Source of the DNA: an uncultured Roseovarius sp.
GTDB taxonomy: Bacteria; Pseudomonadota; Alphaproteobacteria; Rhodobacterales; Rhodobacteraceae
Assembly: GCA_947499555.1 (NCBI GenBank)
Contig: CANMOU010000001.1
Location: forward strand, 1,514,165 to 1,578,164
Reading direction: 5' to 3'
Length of the DNA stretch: 64,000 bases
Shown here: positions 51,842 through 60,827 of the stretch, piece after piece
How the letters are laid out: each line of letters begins with the position of its first letter
Position numbering within the stretch: position 1 is the stretch's first letter
The notes under the pieces: model-generated
Databases searched by the model: none
Told to the model about the DNA's origin: nothing
The model's input: the letters and a program-made list of their open reading frames with translations, nothing else
Made by a program: the position numbers and the translations under genes

Positions 51842-52722
51842 CAGTAATGCACCCGCTTTTCGATGTATTTGAACTGAATGACCGTGAGCAGGCCCACGAC
51901 GATCAATAGGATCACGGATTGCGCCGAAGAGGATCCCAGATCCTGCCCGACAAAACCGTCCGAGAAGACCTTGTAGACAAGGATTGTCGTCGTCTGTTGC
52001 GGCCCGCCGCCGGTGATTGTGTGGATCACACCGAAGGTTTCGAAGAAAGCGTAGACGATGTTGACCACCAGCAGAAAGAAAGTAGTGGGCGACAAGAGCG
52101 GCAGGACAATTGTCCAAAACCTCCGCCAGAAGTGCGCGCCGTCAATTGCGGCCGCTTCGATTACCGAACGAGGAACCGCTTGTAACGCGGCAAAAAAGAA
52201 CAGGAAATTATAGCTGATCCGGCCCCAGGCAGACGCAACAACCACAAGGCCCATCGCCTCGCCACCATTGAGCACATGGTTCCAGTCGTAACCCAGCTGA
52301 CCCAGATACCACGACACCACGCCCACACGCGTGTTGAACATGAAAAGCCACAGCACCCCTGCGACCGCTGGCGCGACGGCGTAGGGCCAGATGAGCAAGG
52401 TGCGATAGACGCCAGAGCCTTTGATCAGACGGTCCGCGAGAACGGCCAGAAACAGCGCTGGAACCATGGAACAAAGCGTGACGAGGATGGAAAACACCGC
52501 CGTGGTCAAAAAGGACGCACGGTAGAATTTGTCATTGAGCAGAAATTCAAAATTTCCAAGACCCACGAACTGCGCAGAGAGGCCGAATGGATCAGGGATA
52601 AAGAGCGACTGCCAGATGGCCTGCCCCGCAGGGTAGAAGAAAAACACCGCCGAGATGATCACCTGCGGTGCGATCAGCGCAAGCGGCAAAAGCCAGCCAC
52701 GGAATGTGACGCGTTTTTCCAA
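51841..52722 (-). CDS. ugpA: Carbohydrate/glycerol-3-phosphate ABC permease (UgpA)
   Basis: A 293-residue permease with six membrane spans; the EAA loop is [56 protein letters not shown]-like opening ([14 protein letters not shown]) is UgpA-type. A strong hairpin separates it from the binding-protein gene upstream. Confidence 0.92.
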   Translation of the reverse strand: MEKRVTFRGWLLPLALIAPQVIISAVFFFYPAGQAIWQSLFIPDPFGLSAQFVGLGNFEFLLNDKFYRASFLTTAVFSILVTLCSMVPALFLAVLADRLIKGSGVYRTLLIWPYAVAPAVAGVLWLFMFNTRVGVVSWYLGQLGYDWNHVLNGGEAMGLVVVASAWGRISYNFLFFFAALQAVPRSVIEAAAIDGAHFWRRFWTIVLPLLSPTTFFLLVVNIVYAFFETFGVIHTITGGGPQQTTTILVYKVFSDGFVGQDLGSSSAQSVILLIVVGLLTVIQFKYIEKRVHY

Positions 52723-52736
52723 CGATGTCCCCCGAT

Positions 52737-52767
52737 CAAAAAAGGCGGGCCGTCTGGGCCCGCCTTT
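52737..52767 (-). terminator. Intra-operon terminator between ugpB and ugpA
   Basis: On the reverse strand an 11-bp perfect stem AAAGGCGGGCC / GGCCCGCCTTT with a 5-base loop ends in a run of six T. It follows the ugpB stop by 6 bases and should favour binding-protein expression over the permeases. Confidence 0.85.
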
Positions 52768-52773
52768 GTCTTG

Positions 52774-54087
52774 TCATTTATTGGCCGATTCAAACCGGCG
52801 GAGCAACGCATCGCCGCGTTCCTTGGCGCTGTCCATGGCCTCTTGGGCGGTTTTGTCACCGGACCAGATCGCCTCAAGCTCTTCGTCAATGATGCCACGG
52901 ATCTGGTCGAAGGATCCAAGGCGCAGGCCCTTGGAATTCGCAGTGGGTTCCTTGGCTGTCATCTGGATAACGGCAATGTCGGTGCCTGGGTTCTCGTCAT
53001 AGAACCCGGCCAAACGTGTGGCCTCACCCGCCGCTGCGGTGATCGGCAAGTAGCCCGTGTTCTGGTGCCAGGAGGCTTGCACATCGGAACTGGACAGGAA
53101 GCTCAGGAAAGCGCCTACGCCTTTGTATTCCTCGGCATCATGGCCTTCCATGACCCAGAGCGACGCCCCGCCGATAATGGTATTTTGCGGCGCGTTGCCA
53201 ACACCTTCCCAATAGGGCAAGGGACGGACGTCAAAGTCAAACTGCGCTTCGGCCTTGATGCCTGCGTAGCCTGCGGAGCTTTCGGTAAAGAGCGCGCACT
53301 CGCCTGCGCGGAAATTCGCCCCGCCTTCGTTGCGGCGGCCAGTATAGATGAATTTGCCGTCTTTGGCCCACTCGCCCATCGCTGTCAAATGCGCAACCTG
53401 AGCCTCGCCATTAAGCATCAGCTCAGTATCAAGCCCGGCGAACCCGTTGTCTTTCGACGCGAAAGGCACGTCGTGATAGGCCGAGAAGTTTTCAAGGTGG
53501 ATCCAGCTTTGCCAGGCCGTGACAAGCGGACATTCCGAGCCACCTGCCTTGAGTGCGTCCAGTGTTTCACCAACCTTCTGCCATGTGGACAGGTCAGTAT
53601 CGGGGTCGACACCGGCGGCTTCAAATGCGTCTCGGTTGACCCAAAGAACCGGTGTGGATGAGTTGAACGGCAGCGAGAGCATGTCGCCATCTGTCGTCGT
53701 GTAGTAACCTTTGACAGAACCGATATAGGCATCGGGATCAAACTCAGCGCCGCTATCTGCCATGACTTCATAGACGGGCTTGATCGCGCCCTGCGCGGAC
53801 ATCATTGTCGCCGTTCCAACTTCGAAAACCATCAAGATATGTGGCTGCTCTTGAGCACGGAAAGCTGCGATGCCCGCATTCAAGGTTTCCGAATAATTGC
53901 CTTTGTGGCTTTCAACCACGACGTAGTCGCTTTGACTTGCGTTGAATTCTTCCACCTGGGCTTTGACTAGCTCTCCCAAACGGCCAGTGAATGCATGCCA
54001 GAATTGAACCTCCGTCTCGGCATAGGCCACGATCGGACTCAGAATAGTTCCGGACAATGCCAGCCCGGCAATCAATGATTTTTTCAT
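52774..54087 (-). CDS. ugpB: Glycerol-3-phosphate/carbohydrate-type ABC solute-binding protein (UgpB)
   Basis: A 437-residue periplasmic protein with a Sec signal (MKKSLIAGLALSGTILSPIV, cleavage after AYA). ETEVQFWHAFTGRLGELVKAQVEEFNASQ is the UgpB opening and GGASLWVMEGHDAEEYKG the conserved hinge region. It delivers glycerol-3-phosphate or its diesters in UgpB proper; a carbohydrate is also possible. I use ATG 54087; the open frame upstream is not coding. Confidence 0.92.
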   Translation of the reverse strand: MKKSLIAGLALSGTILSPIVAYAETEVQFWHAFTGRLGELVKAQVEEFNASQSDYVVVESHKGNYSETLNAGIAAFRAQEQPHILMVFEVGTATMMSAQGAIKPVYEVMADSGAEFDPDAYIGSVKGYYTTTDGDMLSLPFNSSTPVLWVNRDAFEAAGVDPDTDLSTWQKVGETLDALKAGGSECPLVTAWQSWIHLENFSAYHDVPFASKDNGFAGLDTELMLNGEAQVAHLTAMGEWAKDGKFIYTGRRNEGGANFRAGECALFTESSAGYAGIKAEAQFDFDVRPLPYWEGVGNAPQNTIIGGASLWVMEGHDAEEYKGVGAFLSFLSSSDVQASWHQNTGYLPITAAAGEATRLAGFYDENPGTDIAVIQMTAKEPTANSKGLRLGSFDQIRGIIDEELEAIWSGDKTAQEAMDSAKERGDALLRRFESANK

Positions 54088-54226
54088 TTTTCCTCCCTTG
54101 CGCCTCCGTACGACGCGTCGTCTAATGGATTTTTTTGCACAGGTCGCGAACCGGATTTCGGGTTCAGACACGAAAAACGATACACACGACGGACTGGAAT
54201 TCAAGCGCTCTGCGCCGACGATGGTC

Positions 54227-55141
54227 TCAAAGGTCGACAATACCTCTGACGAAGCGTTCCCATTGAAAGACAAAGTCTTGCGCAAGTACGGATGGTGGCT
54301 TCTGCAAAGGTGTCACAATAGAATAGTCAAACGGTACAGATGGCGTAAAATCGGCAAAATGGATGACGCCTCTGTCTCCATGCAGCCGCCGGTAGCTTTC
54401 CGCGCTCATCACATCGACCACCGCGCAAATTTGTCCGGCTTCAATAAAGTGAAAGAGCGGCATAAAAAATTGCGCCCTGACTCGCACGTTGAACCGCGCG
54501 CCTGACTGAAGAAAGGCCCTTTCGGTGTCCTCGTAGACACGGTGCCCGTCGTGTAGCGTACCCATCGGCTGGTTATCGAGATCGATCGCTGAGATGCTTG
54601 ACCTGTCCGCAAGGCGATGATCTTGCCTGAGCGCAACGACGCAGTCGCGATCGATATGCACGGATTCAAAAAGATCCCTCCGCGCCTGATCGATCTTGAT
54701 ATCACAAAACCCCACATCGAAACTTTGAGCCGCGATCATGCTCAAGATCTGTGGAGAACTGCGGGTTGCCAACGTCACTTGCACATTTTCTTTTTCGGAA
54801 ATGAAGCCGCTCACAAATTCTGGCAGCAGGTAAGCGGAGGTGCCGGGCATGGCGGCCACCTTGATCGTCCCCCGCGCCCGATTGCGCAGTTCTGCAAGGT
54901 TTGAACTTGTCATTTCGAGCCGGTCGAGGATTTCGCTTGCCTCGGAAAGAAGATAGTGCGCCTCAGGCACGGGCGTAAGACGCCGCCCTTCGCGATGAAA
55001 CAACGCGACCCCCAGCGACGCTTCGAGCGCCTTGAGCGATGCGCTGACCGCTGGCTGCGTCCGATGAAGATTGCGCGCCGCGGCACTGACCGAGCCAGTC
55101 TTCATCACTTCACGAAAGACCGAGAGCTGCTGTAGGTTCAT
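54227..55141 (-). CDS. LysR-family transcriptional regulator
   Basis: A 304-residue LysR protein: helix-turn-helix MNLQQLSVFREVMKTGSVSAAARNLHRTQPAVSASLKALEASLGVALFHREGRRLTPV at residues 1-60 and a type 2 periplasmic-binding effector domain after residue 88. It is upstream of ugpB on the same strand (139-base gap) and divergent from the TAXI-TRAP operon (150-base gap with palindromes), so it may control either; divergence favours the TRAP operon. Confidence 0.9.
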   Translation of the reverse strand: MNLQQLSVFREVMKTGSVSAAARNLHRTQPAVSASLKALEASLGVALFHREGRRLTPVPEAHYLLSEASEILDRLEMTSSNLAELRNRARGTIKVAAMPGTSAYLLPEFVSGFISEKENVQVTLATRSSPQILSMIAAQSFDVGFCDIKIDQARRDLFESVHIDRDCVVALRQDHRLADRSSISAIDLDNQPMGTLHDGHRVYEDTERAFLQSGARFNVRVRAQFFMPLFHFIEAGQICAVVDVMSAESYRRLHGDRGVIHFADFTPSVPFDYSIVTPLQKPPSVLAQDFVFQWERFVRGIVDL

Positions 55142-55174
55142 AGAGGCATAATATAAACAAAATCTATGAAAACC

Positions 55175-55198
55175 ATAAAATTTGAAATTTGATTTTAT
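55175..55198. promoter_or_regulatory. Candidate LysR-type binding site in the divergent gap
   Basis: ATAAAAT (55175-55181) and ATTTTAT (55192-55198) are perfect inverted arms 10 bases apart, in an AT-rich stretch between lysR and the TAXI gene. CATAGA/TCTATG (55139-55144 and 55163-55168) is a second inverted pair next to the LysR start. LysR sites usually have an AT-rich T-N11-A dyad. Confidence 0.4.
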
Positions 55199-55291
55199 CT
55201 TTGGACTCGTTTCAAGATGAAAGGGTCAAAAACAAACCGCTTGGCTGACGTATCCCATGTCTGACCGGGCACAATCGGGGAGATTTAACTA

Positions 55292-56302
55292 ATGGGACTT
55301 TATGCAAAACTCACAGCGGCGGCTGTGGCAACGATGATGACCGCAGGCTTGGCCGCGGCGCAGGATCCCACGTTCTTTAGAATTGGAACGGGTAGCGCGG
55401 GCGGGACCTATTTCCCAATCGGGGGCACAATTGCGAACGGAATCTCGGCGCCTCCGGGCTCGCGTCCTTGTGACGAAGGTGGCCAGTGCGGTGTGCCAGG
55501 TCTGATCGCCATCGCTCAGTCAACAACGGCGTCCGTCTTCAACAACACTGCCGTGCAAAACGGAGAGCTTGAGGCCGGTCTGGCCGCGGCTGACGTGACG
55601 CGCTCCATGTATCTCGGGGAAGGCAAGTTCGACGGCAAGCCACATGAAAAACTACGTATCGTGGCGAACCTTTACCCGGAAGACCTGCATCTTGTAATGC
55701 CAAAGGGGTCATCCATCTCAAGCTTGAGTGATCTGGAAGGTAAGCGGGTCGGCATCGCCCAAGCGGGCTCTGGCACACAGGTGGCGGTCGAAATGATGCT
55801 CGCCGAGTGGGGAGTCACACGTGACAACATGGAAGAGGCTGAACTCAACAACAGCCAATCCGCAGAACGTCTCGCAGATGGTCAGCTTGACGCCTATTTC
55901 TATGCGGCAGGCTGGCCGGTCTCTGCCATGGTGCAGCTGTCGACCACCAAGGGTATGGAGCTTCACAGCTTCACCGATGAGGACCTCGCCAAGATTAACG
56001 AGATCATCCCGGCCTATATTCCTTCGGCCATTCCGGCAGGTGTCTATGAAGGTGTGGACTATGAGGTGAAAACACCAGCTGTGTCCGCGCTTCTGGTCGT
56101 GTCCTCGGACCTGAGCGAAGAACTCGTCTACGGCATCACAGCCGCGATGTGGAATGACAACACTCGCAAGCTGCTGGACAATGGCCATGCGAAGGGCAAG
56201 CAGATCACGCCCGACACAGCCCTTGATGGCATCGCGGCTCTGGGCGTGCCCCTGCACCCCGGCGCCGAGAAGTTCTACAAGGAAGCTGGTCTTCTAGAGT
56301 AA
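55292..56302 (+). CDS. TAXI-family TRAP solute-binding protein
   Basis: A 336-residue periplasmic protein with a Sec signal (LTAAAVATMMTAGLAAA). RIGTGSAGGTYFPIGGTIANGIS and GKRVGIAQAGSGTQVAVEMML are the TAXI (TRAP-associated extracytoplasmic immunogenic) family motifs. The C-terminus resembles TAXI proteins for glutamate and related acids, but ligand is not readable. Paired with the fused TRAP permease downstream. Confidence 0.9.
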   Translation: MGLYAKLTAAAVATMMTAGLAAAQDPTFFRIGTGSAGGTYFPIGGTIANGISAPPGSRPCDEGGQCGVPGLIAIAQSTTASVFNNTAVQNGELEAGLAAADVTRSMYLGEGKFDGKPHEKLRIVANLYPEDLHLVMPKGSSISSLSDLEGKRVGIAQAGSGTQVAVEMMLAEWGVTRDNMEEAELNNSQSAERLADGQLDAYFYAAGWPVSAMVQLSTTKGMELHSFTDEDLAKINEIIPAYIPSAIPAGVYEGVDYEVKTPAVSALLVVSSDLSEELVYGITAAMWNDNTRKLLDNGHAKGKQITPDTALDGIAALGVPLHPGAEKFYKEAGLLE

Positions 56303-56361
56303 GGTCAGGCCTCTTCCGACCTTACACGCCGGGCGGCGGGCGATCTTGAACTCGCCGCCCG
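56301..56361 (+). terminator. Two hairpins between the TAXI gene and its permease
   Basis: AAGGTC / GACCTT (56301-56323) and CGGGCGGCG / CGCCGCCCG (56330-56361) form stems in the 98-base gap. Without a clear U-tract they probably reduce read-through or protect the upstream message, raising binding-protein levels over the permease. Confidence 0.5.
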
Positions 56362-56400
56362 ACATCATCTCGCAAAATAAAGCTAAACGGGGGACATGAG

Positions 56401-58614
56401 ATGAGCGGTCCACAGACAGAAGACGTGCGCGAGCTTTCCGAGGAAGAACTGGCCGAAATCGAAAAGAAATACGACGAAGGAGCCGCAACCCGATCGGTGA
56501 CACCAGGCTTCGGCAAGTTCCTGCGTTACGTCGCGTTGACCTTCGCCGTCTATCACTATCTCACCGCCGGTTTCGCTCTACCGCCGGATTACTGGCACAT
56601 GGGCTGGCATCTCTGTGGTCTCTTCATCCTGACCTATTCTCTTTATCCGCTTGTCAAGACCAAGACGTCCTTTGATCTCAACACCGGTGCTTTGCGTCTA
56701 GGTGGCGTGCCGTTTCTTGACATTCTCTTGATGATCCTCGGCGTTGCCTCGGCGCTTTATCTGGGGCTTGCATGGCGGGGAATTGAGTGGCTCGGCATCG
56801 AAGAAATGACCTTCCGAATGGGCAATCCCAACGGCTATGATTTGCTCTTTGGTTGCGCCCTGATTGTGCTTGTACTGGATATCGCGCGCCGGACATTAGG
56901 TTGGATCCTGCCGCTCATCATCTGTGTATTTATCTCTTACGCGCTTCTGGGTCCCTACTTCCCCGGCCTGCTTCAGCATCCGGGCGTGAAGTTCAACACC
57001 TTTGTCAGTTCGATGTATTTCCCGCAGGAAGGGATATTTGGTGTGACTTTGTGGGTGGTCTCGACCATCGTTTTCCACTTTGTTCTTTTCGGCGTCATCG
57101 CACAACGAACCGGACTGGGACAGCTTTTCATCGACAATGCGACAATCCTTGCCGGCCGCTACACCGGGGGGCCCGCGAAAGTGTCCGTCGTATCCTCCGC
57201 CTTCTTCGGCACCATCTCTGGCAGCTCGGTGGCCAATACAGTGTCCACTGGCGCATTGACCATCCCCAATATGAAACGCCTTGGCTATCCCGGCCATTTC
57301 GCAGGTGGCGTGGAAGCGGCCGCTTCGGCAGGTGGACAGATCACCCCTCCCATTATGGGGGCGGCGGCATTCATCATGGCAGAGTTTCTGGAAGTGTCTT
57401 ACACGACGATCGTGATCGCCGCGATCTTCCCGGCGCTTCTGCACTATGTTGGCGTGTTTGCCGTGGTGCATCTGATGGCACGCAAACTGGGCCTCAAGGG
57501 TCTCGCAAAAGAAGCTTTGCCACGACTTGGTGCGGTCTGGCGCGATGGCTGGGCCAATATCGTTCCGCTAGTGGGCCTGCTCGTCGTACTGTTTTCGGGC
57601 TATACGCCATACATGTCCGCCTTTTGCGGCATTTCGCTTGCGATCATCACGGGCATGAGCCGGCTGAAAGAACCAGTCACGCTTGTCTATGCCGCAGCCT
57701 TCATTACTTTTGTGGTCTGGAAATATTTGGGCGGCGGGTTTGATCTGACCATGTCGGCTATTCTGATAGCGGGCGCGGTTTTGGCAACCCTCAACCCTCA
57801 GCGGCGTATCACCCTGAATGAGATGGCCGATACGTTTGAGACGGGTGTCAAATATGCCCTCGCGGTTGGCGCGGCGTCGGCCGCCGTGGGAATCGTCATC
57901 GGCGTGATCAACACGACCGGTGTCGGTTTCCGCATCGGCTTTATGGTCACTCAGGCCGCCTCAAACCTCGGCAACGACCTGATCTGGCTGTTCCAATTCG
58001 GCGCATATGAACTTTTCACAGTCGAAGACCTGACACTGTTCATCAGCCTCGTCTTTATCGCGCTGGCCTGCATCCTGATGGGGGCGGGCGTGCCGACAAC
58101 CGCGCTTTACATCATGCTTGTCTCTGTTGCGCAGCCTGCGCTTGCCCAGCTTGGCATTCCGCCGATCGCCAGTCATATGTTCGTGCTTTACTACGGCGTC
58201 GTGGCCGAGATCACGCCACCGGTCTGTACCTCGGCCTACGCAGCCGCTGCCATAGCCAATTCCAATCCGTTCCGCACAGGCATCTCCGCCTTCACTCTCG
58301 GGCTTGGCAAGGTGTTGGCACCTATGGCGTTTGTATATGCTCCGGTTCTCTTGTTCGTCTCTTCTACCGGCTTCGACCTATGGGAATTCACCTATACCGC
58401 AACTAGCTGCATCCTGGGCGTTGTCGCACTATCCACTTCGGTTGTTGGCTACTGGCTTGCCCCTATGGGCGCCGGGTATCGCTGGCTTATGGCCATTGCC
58501 GGGCTGATCTTCATTGCCCCCTCTCTACAGGCCGATCTTGTCGCACTGATCATCGCCGCCCCGGCTGTCATCAGCCAGCTCATTAAGCGACGGGGTGTCG
58601 CTCCAGCAATATGA
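56401..58614 (+). CDS. TRAP transporter fused permease (4TM/12TM)
   Basis: A 737-residue polytopic protein that joins the DctQ-like (first about 4 spans) and DctM-like (about 12 spans) parts in one chain, the form used with TAXI proteins. TGGPAKVSVVSSAFFGTISGSSVANTVSTGALTIPNMKRLGY and GQITPPIMGAAAFIMAEFL are signatures of the family. ATG at 56401 follows GGGGGAC. It forms an operon with the TAXI gene and, by overlap, the DadA-like gene. Confidence 0.93.
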   Translation: MSGPQTEDVRELSEEELAEIEKKYDEGAATRSVTPGFGKFLRYVALTFAVYHYLTAGFALPPDYWHMGWHLCGLFILTYSLYPLVKTKTSFDLNTGALRLGGVPFLDILLMILGVASALYLGLAWRGIEWLGIEEMTFRMGNPNGYDLLFGCALIVLVLDIARRTLGWILPLIICVFISYALLGPYFPGLLQHPGVKFNTFVSSMYFPQEGIFGVTLWVVSTIVFHFVLFGVIAQRTGLGQLFIDNATILAGRYTGGPAKVSVVSSAFFGTISGSSVANTVSTGALTIPNMKRLGYPGHFAGGVEAAASAGGQITPPIMGAAAFIMAEFLEVSYTTIVIAAIFPALLHYVGVFAVVHLMARKLGLKGLAKEALPRLGAVWRDGWANIVPLVGLLVVLFSGYTPYMSAFCGISLAIITGMSRLKEPVTLVYAAAFITFVVWKYLGGGFDLTMSAILIAGAVLATLNPQRRITLNEMADTFETGVKYALAVGAASAAVGIVIGVINTTGVGFRIGFMVTQAASNLGNDLIWLFQFGAYELFTVEDLTLFISLVFIALACILMGAGVPTTALYIMLVSVAQPALAQLGIPPIASHMFVLYYGVVAEITPPVCTSAYAAAAIANSNPFRTGISAFTLGLGKVLAPMAFVYAPVLLFVSSTGFDLWEFTYTATSCILGVVALSTSVVGYWLAPMGAGYRWLMAIAGLIFIAPSLQADLVALIIAAPAVISQLIKRRGVAPAI

Positions 58615-58618
58615 GACC

Positions 58619-59857
58619 ATGCAAGCGGATGTAACGATACTGGGTGCAGGCATTATCGGCATTTGCTCGGCACTCTCTCTGACCGAAAGGGGGGTCAAAG
58701 TTCACCTGGTGGACCGAGATTTCCCTGGTCAAGCCACCTCTTTTGGCAATGCCGGTGTGATCTCGCCATGGTCTATCGTGCCTCAATCCATGCCAGGGCT
58801 ATGGAAAAAGATCCCCGCATGGATACTGGCGCCCGATGGACCAATCTCTATCAAGCCAAGCTATGTACCGAAGCTCGCAGGATGGGGGCTACGGTTTTTA
58901 GCAAATGGCCGCACAGATCGGGTGCGTGCAGCCTCAACTGCAATGGAAATGCTAAATCGTGATTGCGTCACACTCTTCCGGCGGTATCTCGCGGGAACAG
59001 GACAGGAGGACCTGATCCGGGACAGCTATTACGTACACGTCTTCCGAAAAGCAAATGATGCTCATCTTGACAGCCTCGACACCCAACTTCGCAAGGAAGC
59101 CGGTGCAAACATTGAGCGAATTGGATCAGACGAATTGAAGGCACTGGAGCCGGATCTTTCCCGCGACTACCAGGCCGCAATCGTCATCAAGGATCAGGCA
59201 CGCGCGCTCTCACCAGGCCGGATTGGCAAAACGTTGACCGAAAAGTTCCTTCAGCAGGGCGGAACCTTTCGAAAAACCACGATCCACGCCATTCACCCGG
59301 CAGAGGGTGGCGGATGGACCTACATCACCGATGACGGAGCAAATCACGCATCAAAACTCGTTCTGTCCATGGGGGTCTGGTCTGCCAAACTCTTGAAACC
59401 CCTGGGGTTGCATGTGCCGCTACAATCTGAACGCGGCTACCACGTCTCGTTCAAGAAACCCGGGATCACACTGAACAATTCTATCCTCGACGTGGATATG
59501 AAATTTGTGGCTTCCAGCATGGAGGACGGGCTACGCGTCGCCGGCACTGCGGAATTTGCCGGACTCGACGCGCCGATCAATGAAAAGCGGCTCGCGAGCC
59601 TTGTCAAACTTGCCGGCCGTCTCTCGTCCGATCTTCGAACATCGGACTTCACCACCTGGTCCGGACAGCGCCCCAGTTTCCCAGATAGCCTGCCCTGTAT
59701 CGGAGAGGTCAAGAACCTCCCCAATCTGATAACCGCCTTCGGTCACAGCCACTATGGTCTCATGATGGCACCCAAAACCGGCCAGATCGTGGCAGATATC
59801 GCAACGCGCAGAAACACCAATACCGACCTCTCCGCCTTCCGCATTGAGCGGTTCTGA
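58619..59857 (+). CDS. DadA-like FAD-dependent D-amino acid dehydrogenase/oxidase
   Basis: A 412-residue flavoenzyme of the DAO/DadA family: ADP-binding VTILGAGIIGICSALSLTERG at residue 4, NAGVISPWSIVPQSMPGLW near residue 46, ERGYHVSF, and GHSHYGLMMAPKTGQIVADI at the C-terminus. The family oxidises D-amino acids or secondary amines such as sarcosine. Linked to a TAXI-TRAP importer, it probably consumes the imported solute. A GTG at 58595 overlapping the permease stop would add 8 residues; the ATG at 58619 is preferred. Confidence 0.87.
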   Translation: MQADVTILGAGIIGICSALSLTERGVKVHLVDRDFPGQATSFGNAGVISPWSIVPQSMPGLWKKIPAWILAPDGPISIKPSYVPKLAGWGLRFLANGRTDRVRAASTAMEMLNRDCVTLFRRYLAGTGQEDLIRDSYYVHVFRKANDAHLDSLDTQLRKEAGANIERIGSDELKALEPDLSRDYQAAIVIKDQARALSPGRIGKTLTEKFLQQGGTFRKTTIHAIHPAEGGGWTYITDDGANHASKLVLSMGVWSAKLLKPLGLHVPLQSERGYHVSFKKPGITLNNSILDVDMKFVASSMEDGLRVAGTAEFAGLDAPINEKRLASLVKLAGRLSSDLRTSDFTTWSGQRPSFPDSLPCIGEVKNLPNLITAFGHSHYGLMMAPKTGQIVADIATRRNTNTDLSAFRIERF

Positions 59858-60141
59858 TTGGGCAGGGCTTGCTGTTGCTGCACATGATTTGGCCCTGCTT
59901 GTTCTCGTATCGAGCTGCCGCCGACAAAGGCCCAAACACCCAATGCACACTCCAGGCGTTCGGATGAGCTCTGCAAAATTTTCGGATATTGGAGTGGTGC
60001 CCGGGGGCGGTGTTATAGCCTTATTTGAAAGCAACGACTTATCAGCTGGTGGGACACCTTTTCGTCCCACTATCTATTAGGTTTTTTCAGGAAACTGTCC
60101 CACCAACCAGCCGCTTTGTTAAACAGCAGCAGCTAACGCCT

Positions 60142-60807
60142 CTAGCGCTTGGTAAGCATGTGTTCTTCGAGCCAGTCAGTCAGCTTCTCACTCTCTTCAA
60201 TAGCTGCCATCAGTTGATCGCGTGAGACATGGACGGCCGGGTCAAGAAACGAGATTCTGGTCATCTCGGGATCACTGAACATGGCGCGATCATGCTCGCT
60301 CATGAAAAACAAGGTGCCGTGCCGCTCTCTGTCAGATTTCGAGTGCTTAACACGCATTGTCGTGATCTCGTCCGGATGTTGATCCCGGTTTCTTGCAAGT
60401 GTGACCTGCTCAATTATGCCGAGATTTGCAGGACAATCATCGCGGGAGATGCCCAGCACATCTTCGAAGCGTATCATATAGCCTTCAAGGAAGCCTTTTT
60501 TAAACGCTTTTCTCCTCGCGCCTTCCTCCCATCTTACACCGAGTTGTTGCTCCCATGTTATGAAGTAAAGCTGCAAGGACGGTGAGAGCATCGACAGGCA
60601 TGTCCGCCCAAGAACTTCGAGGGCTTCGGATGCTTCGATCCACTCGGTCAGATAAGGCGGCTCGGCATCCTCACTGTAGGGCGGGTTATCAAATGGCGGC
60701 TCTTGGTCTTCGATCGCCTTCATAGTCTGAGTGAATGGAGCGGCGGCGGAGTCATAGAACTGTCGAATGAAACGGGTTCGTTCTTTGAAGAAGAATAAGA
60801 CGTCCAT
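60142..60807 (-). CDS. Uncharacterised protein with HEPN-like R-x4-H motif, linked to Z1 defence genes
   Basis: A 221-residue, mostly helical, acidic protein with no signal or membrane segment. LARNRDQHPDE (residues 138-147) contains R139-N-R-D-Q-H144, the R-x4-H pattern of HEPN ribonucleases, in the middle of a helix as in that fold. I do not recognise the rest. It is the last gene of a reverse operon with a PD-(D/E)XK nuclease-like gene and a Z1 gene. Base use is visibly AT-richer than the core genome nearby. HEPN assignment is a hypothesis only. Confidence 0.6.
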   Translation of the reverse strand: MDVLFFFKERTRFIRQFYDSAAAPFTQTMKAIEDQEPPFDNPPYSEDAEPPYLTEWIEASEALEVLGRTCLSMLSPSLQLYFITWEQQLGVRWEEGARRKAFKKGFLEGYMIRFEDVLGISRDDCPANLGIIEQVTLARNRDQHPDEITTMRVKHSKSDRERHGTLFFMSEHDRAMFSDPEMTRISFLDPAVHVSRDQLMAAIEESEKLTDWLEEHMLTKR

Positions 60808-60827
60808 GTTGATCCTTTGCAGAGAGC

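Noticed and set aside
52276-53661. 461-codon forward open frame
   Set aside because: It is antisense to ugpA/ugpB, has no recognisable motif or ribosome-binding site, and the reverse strand genes are certain.
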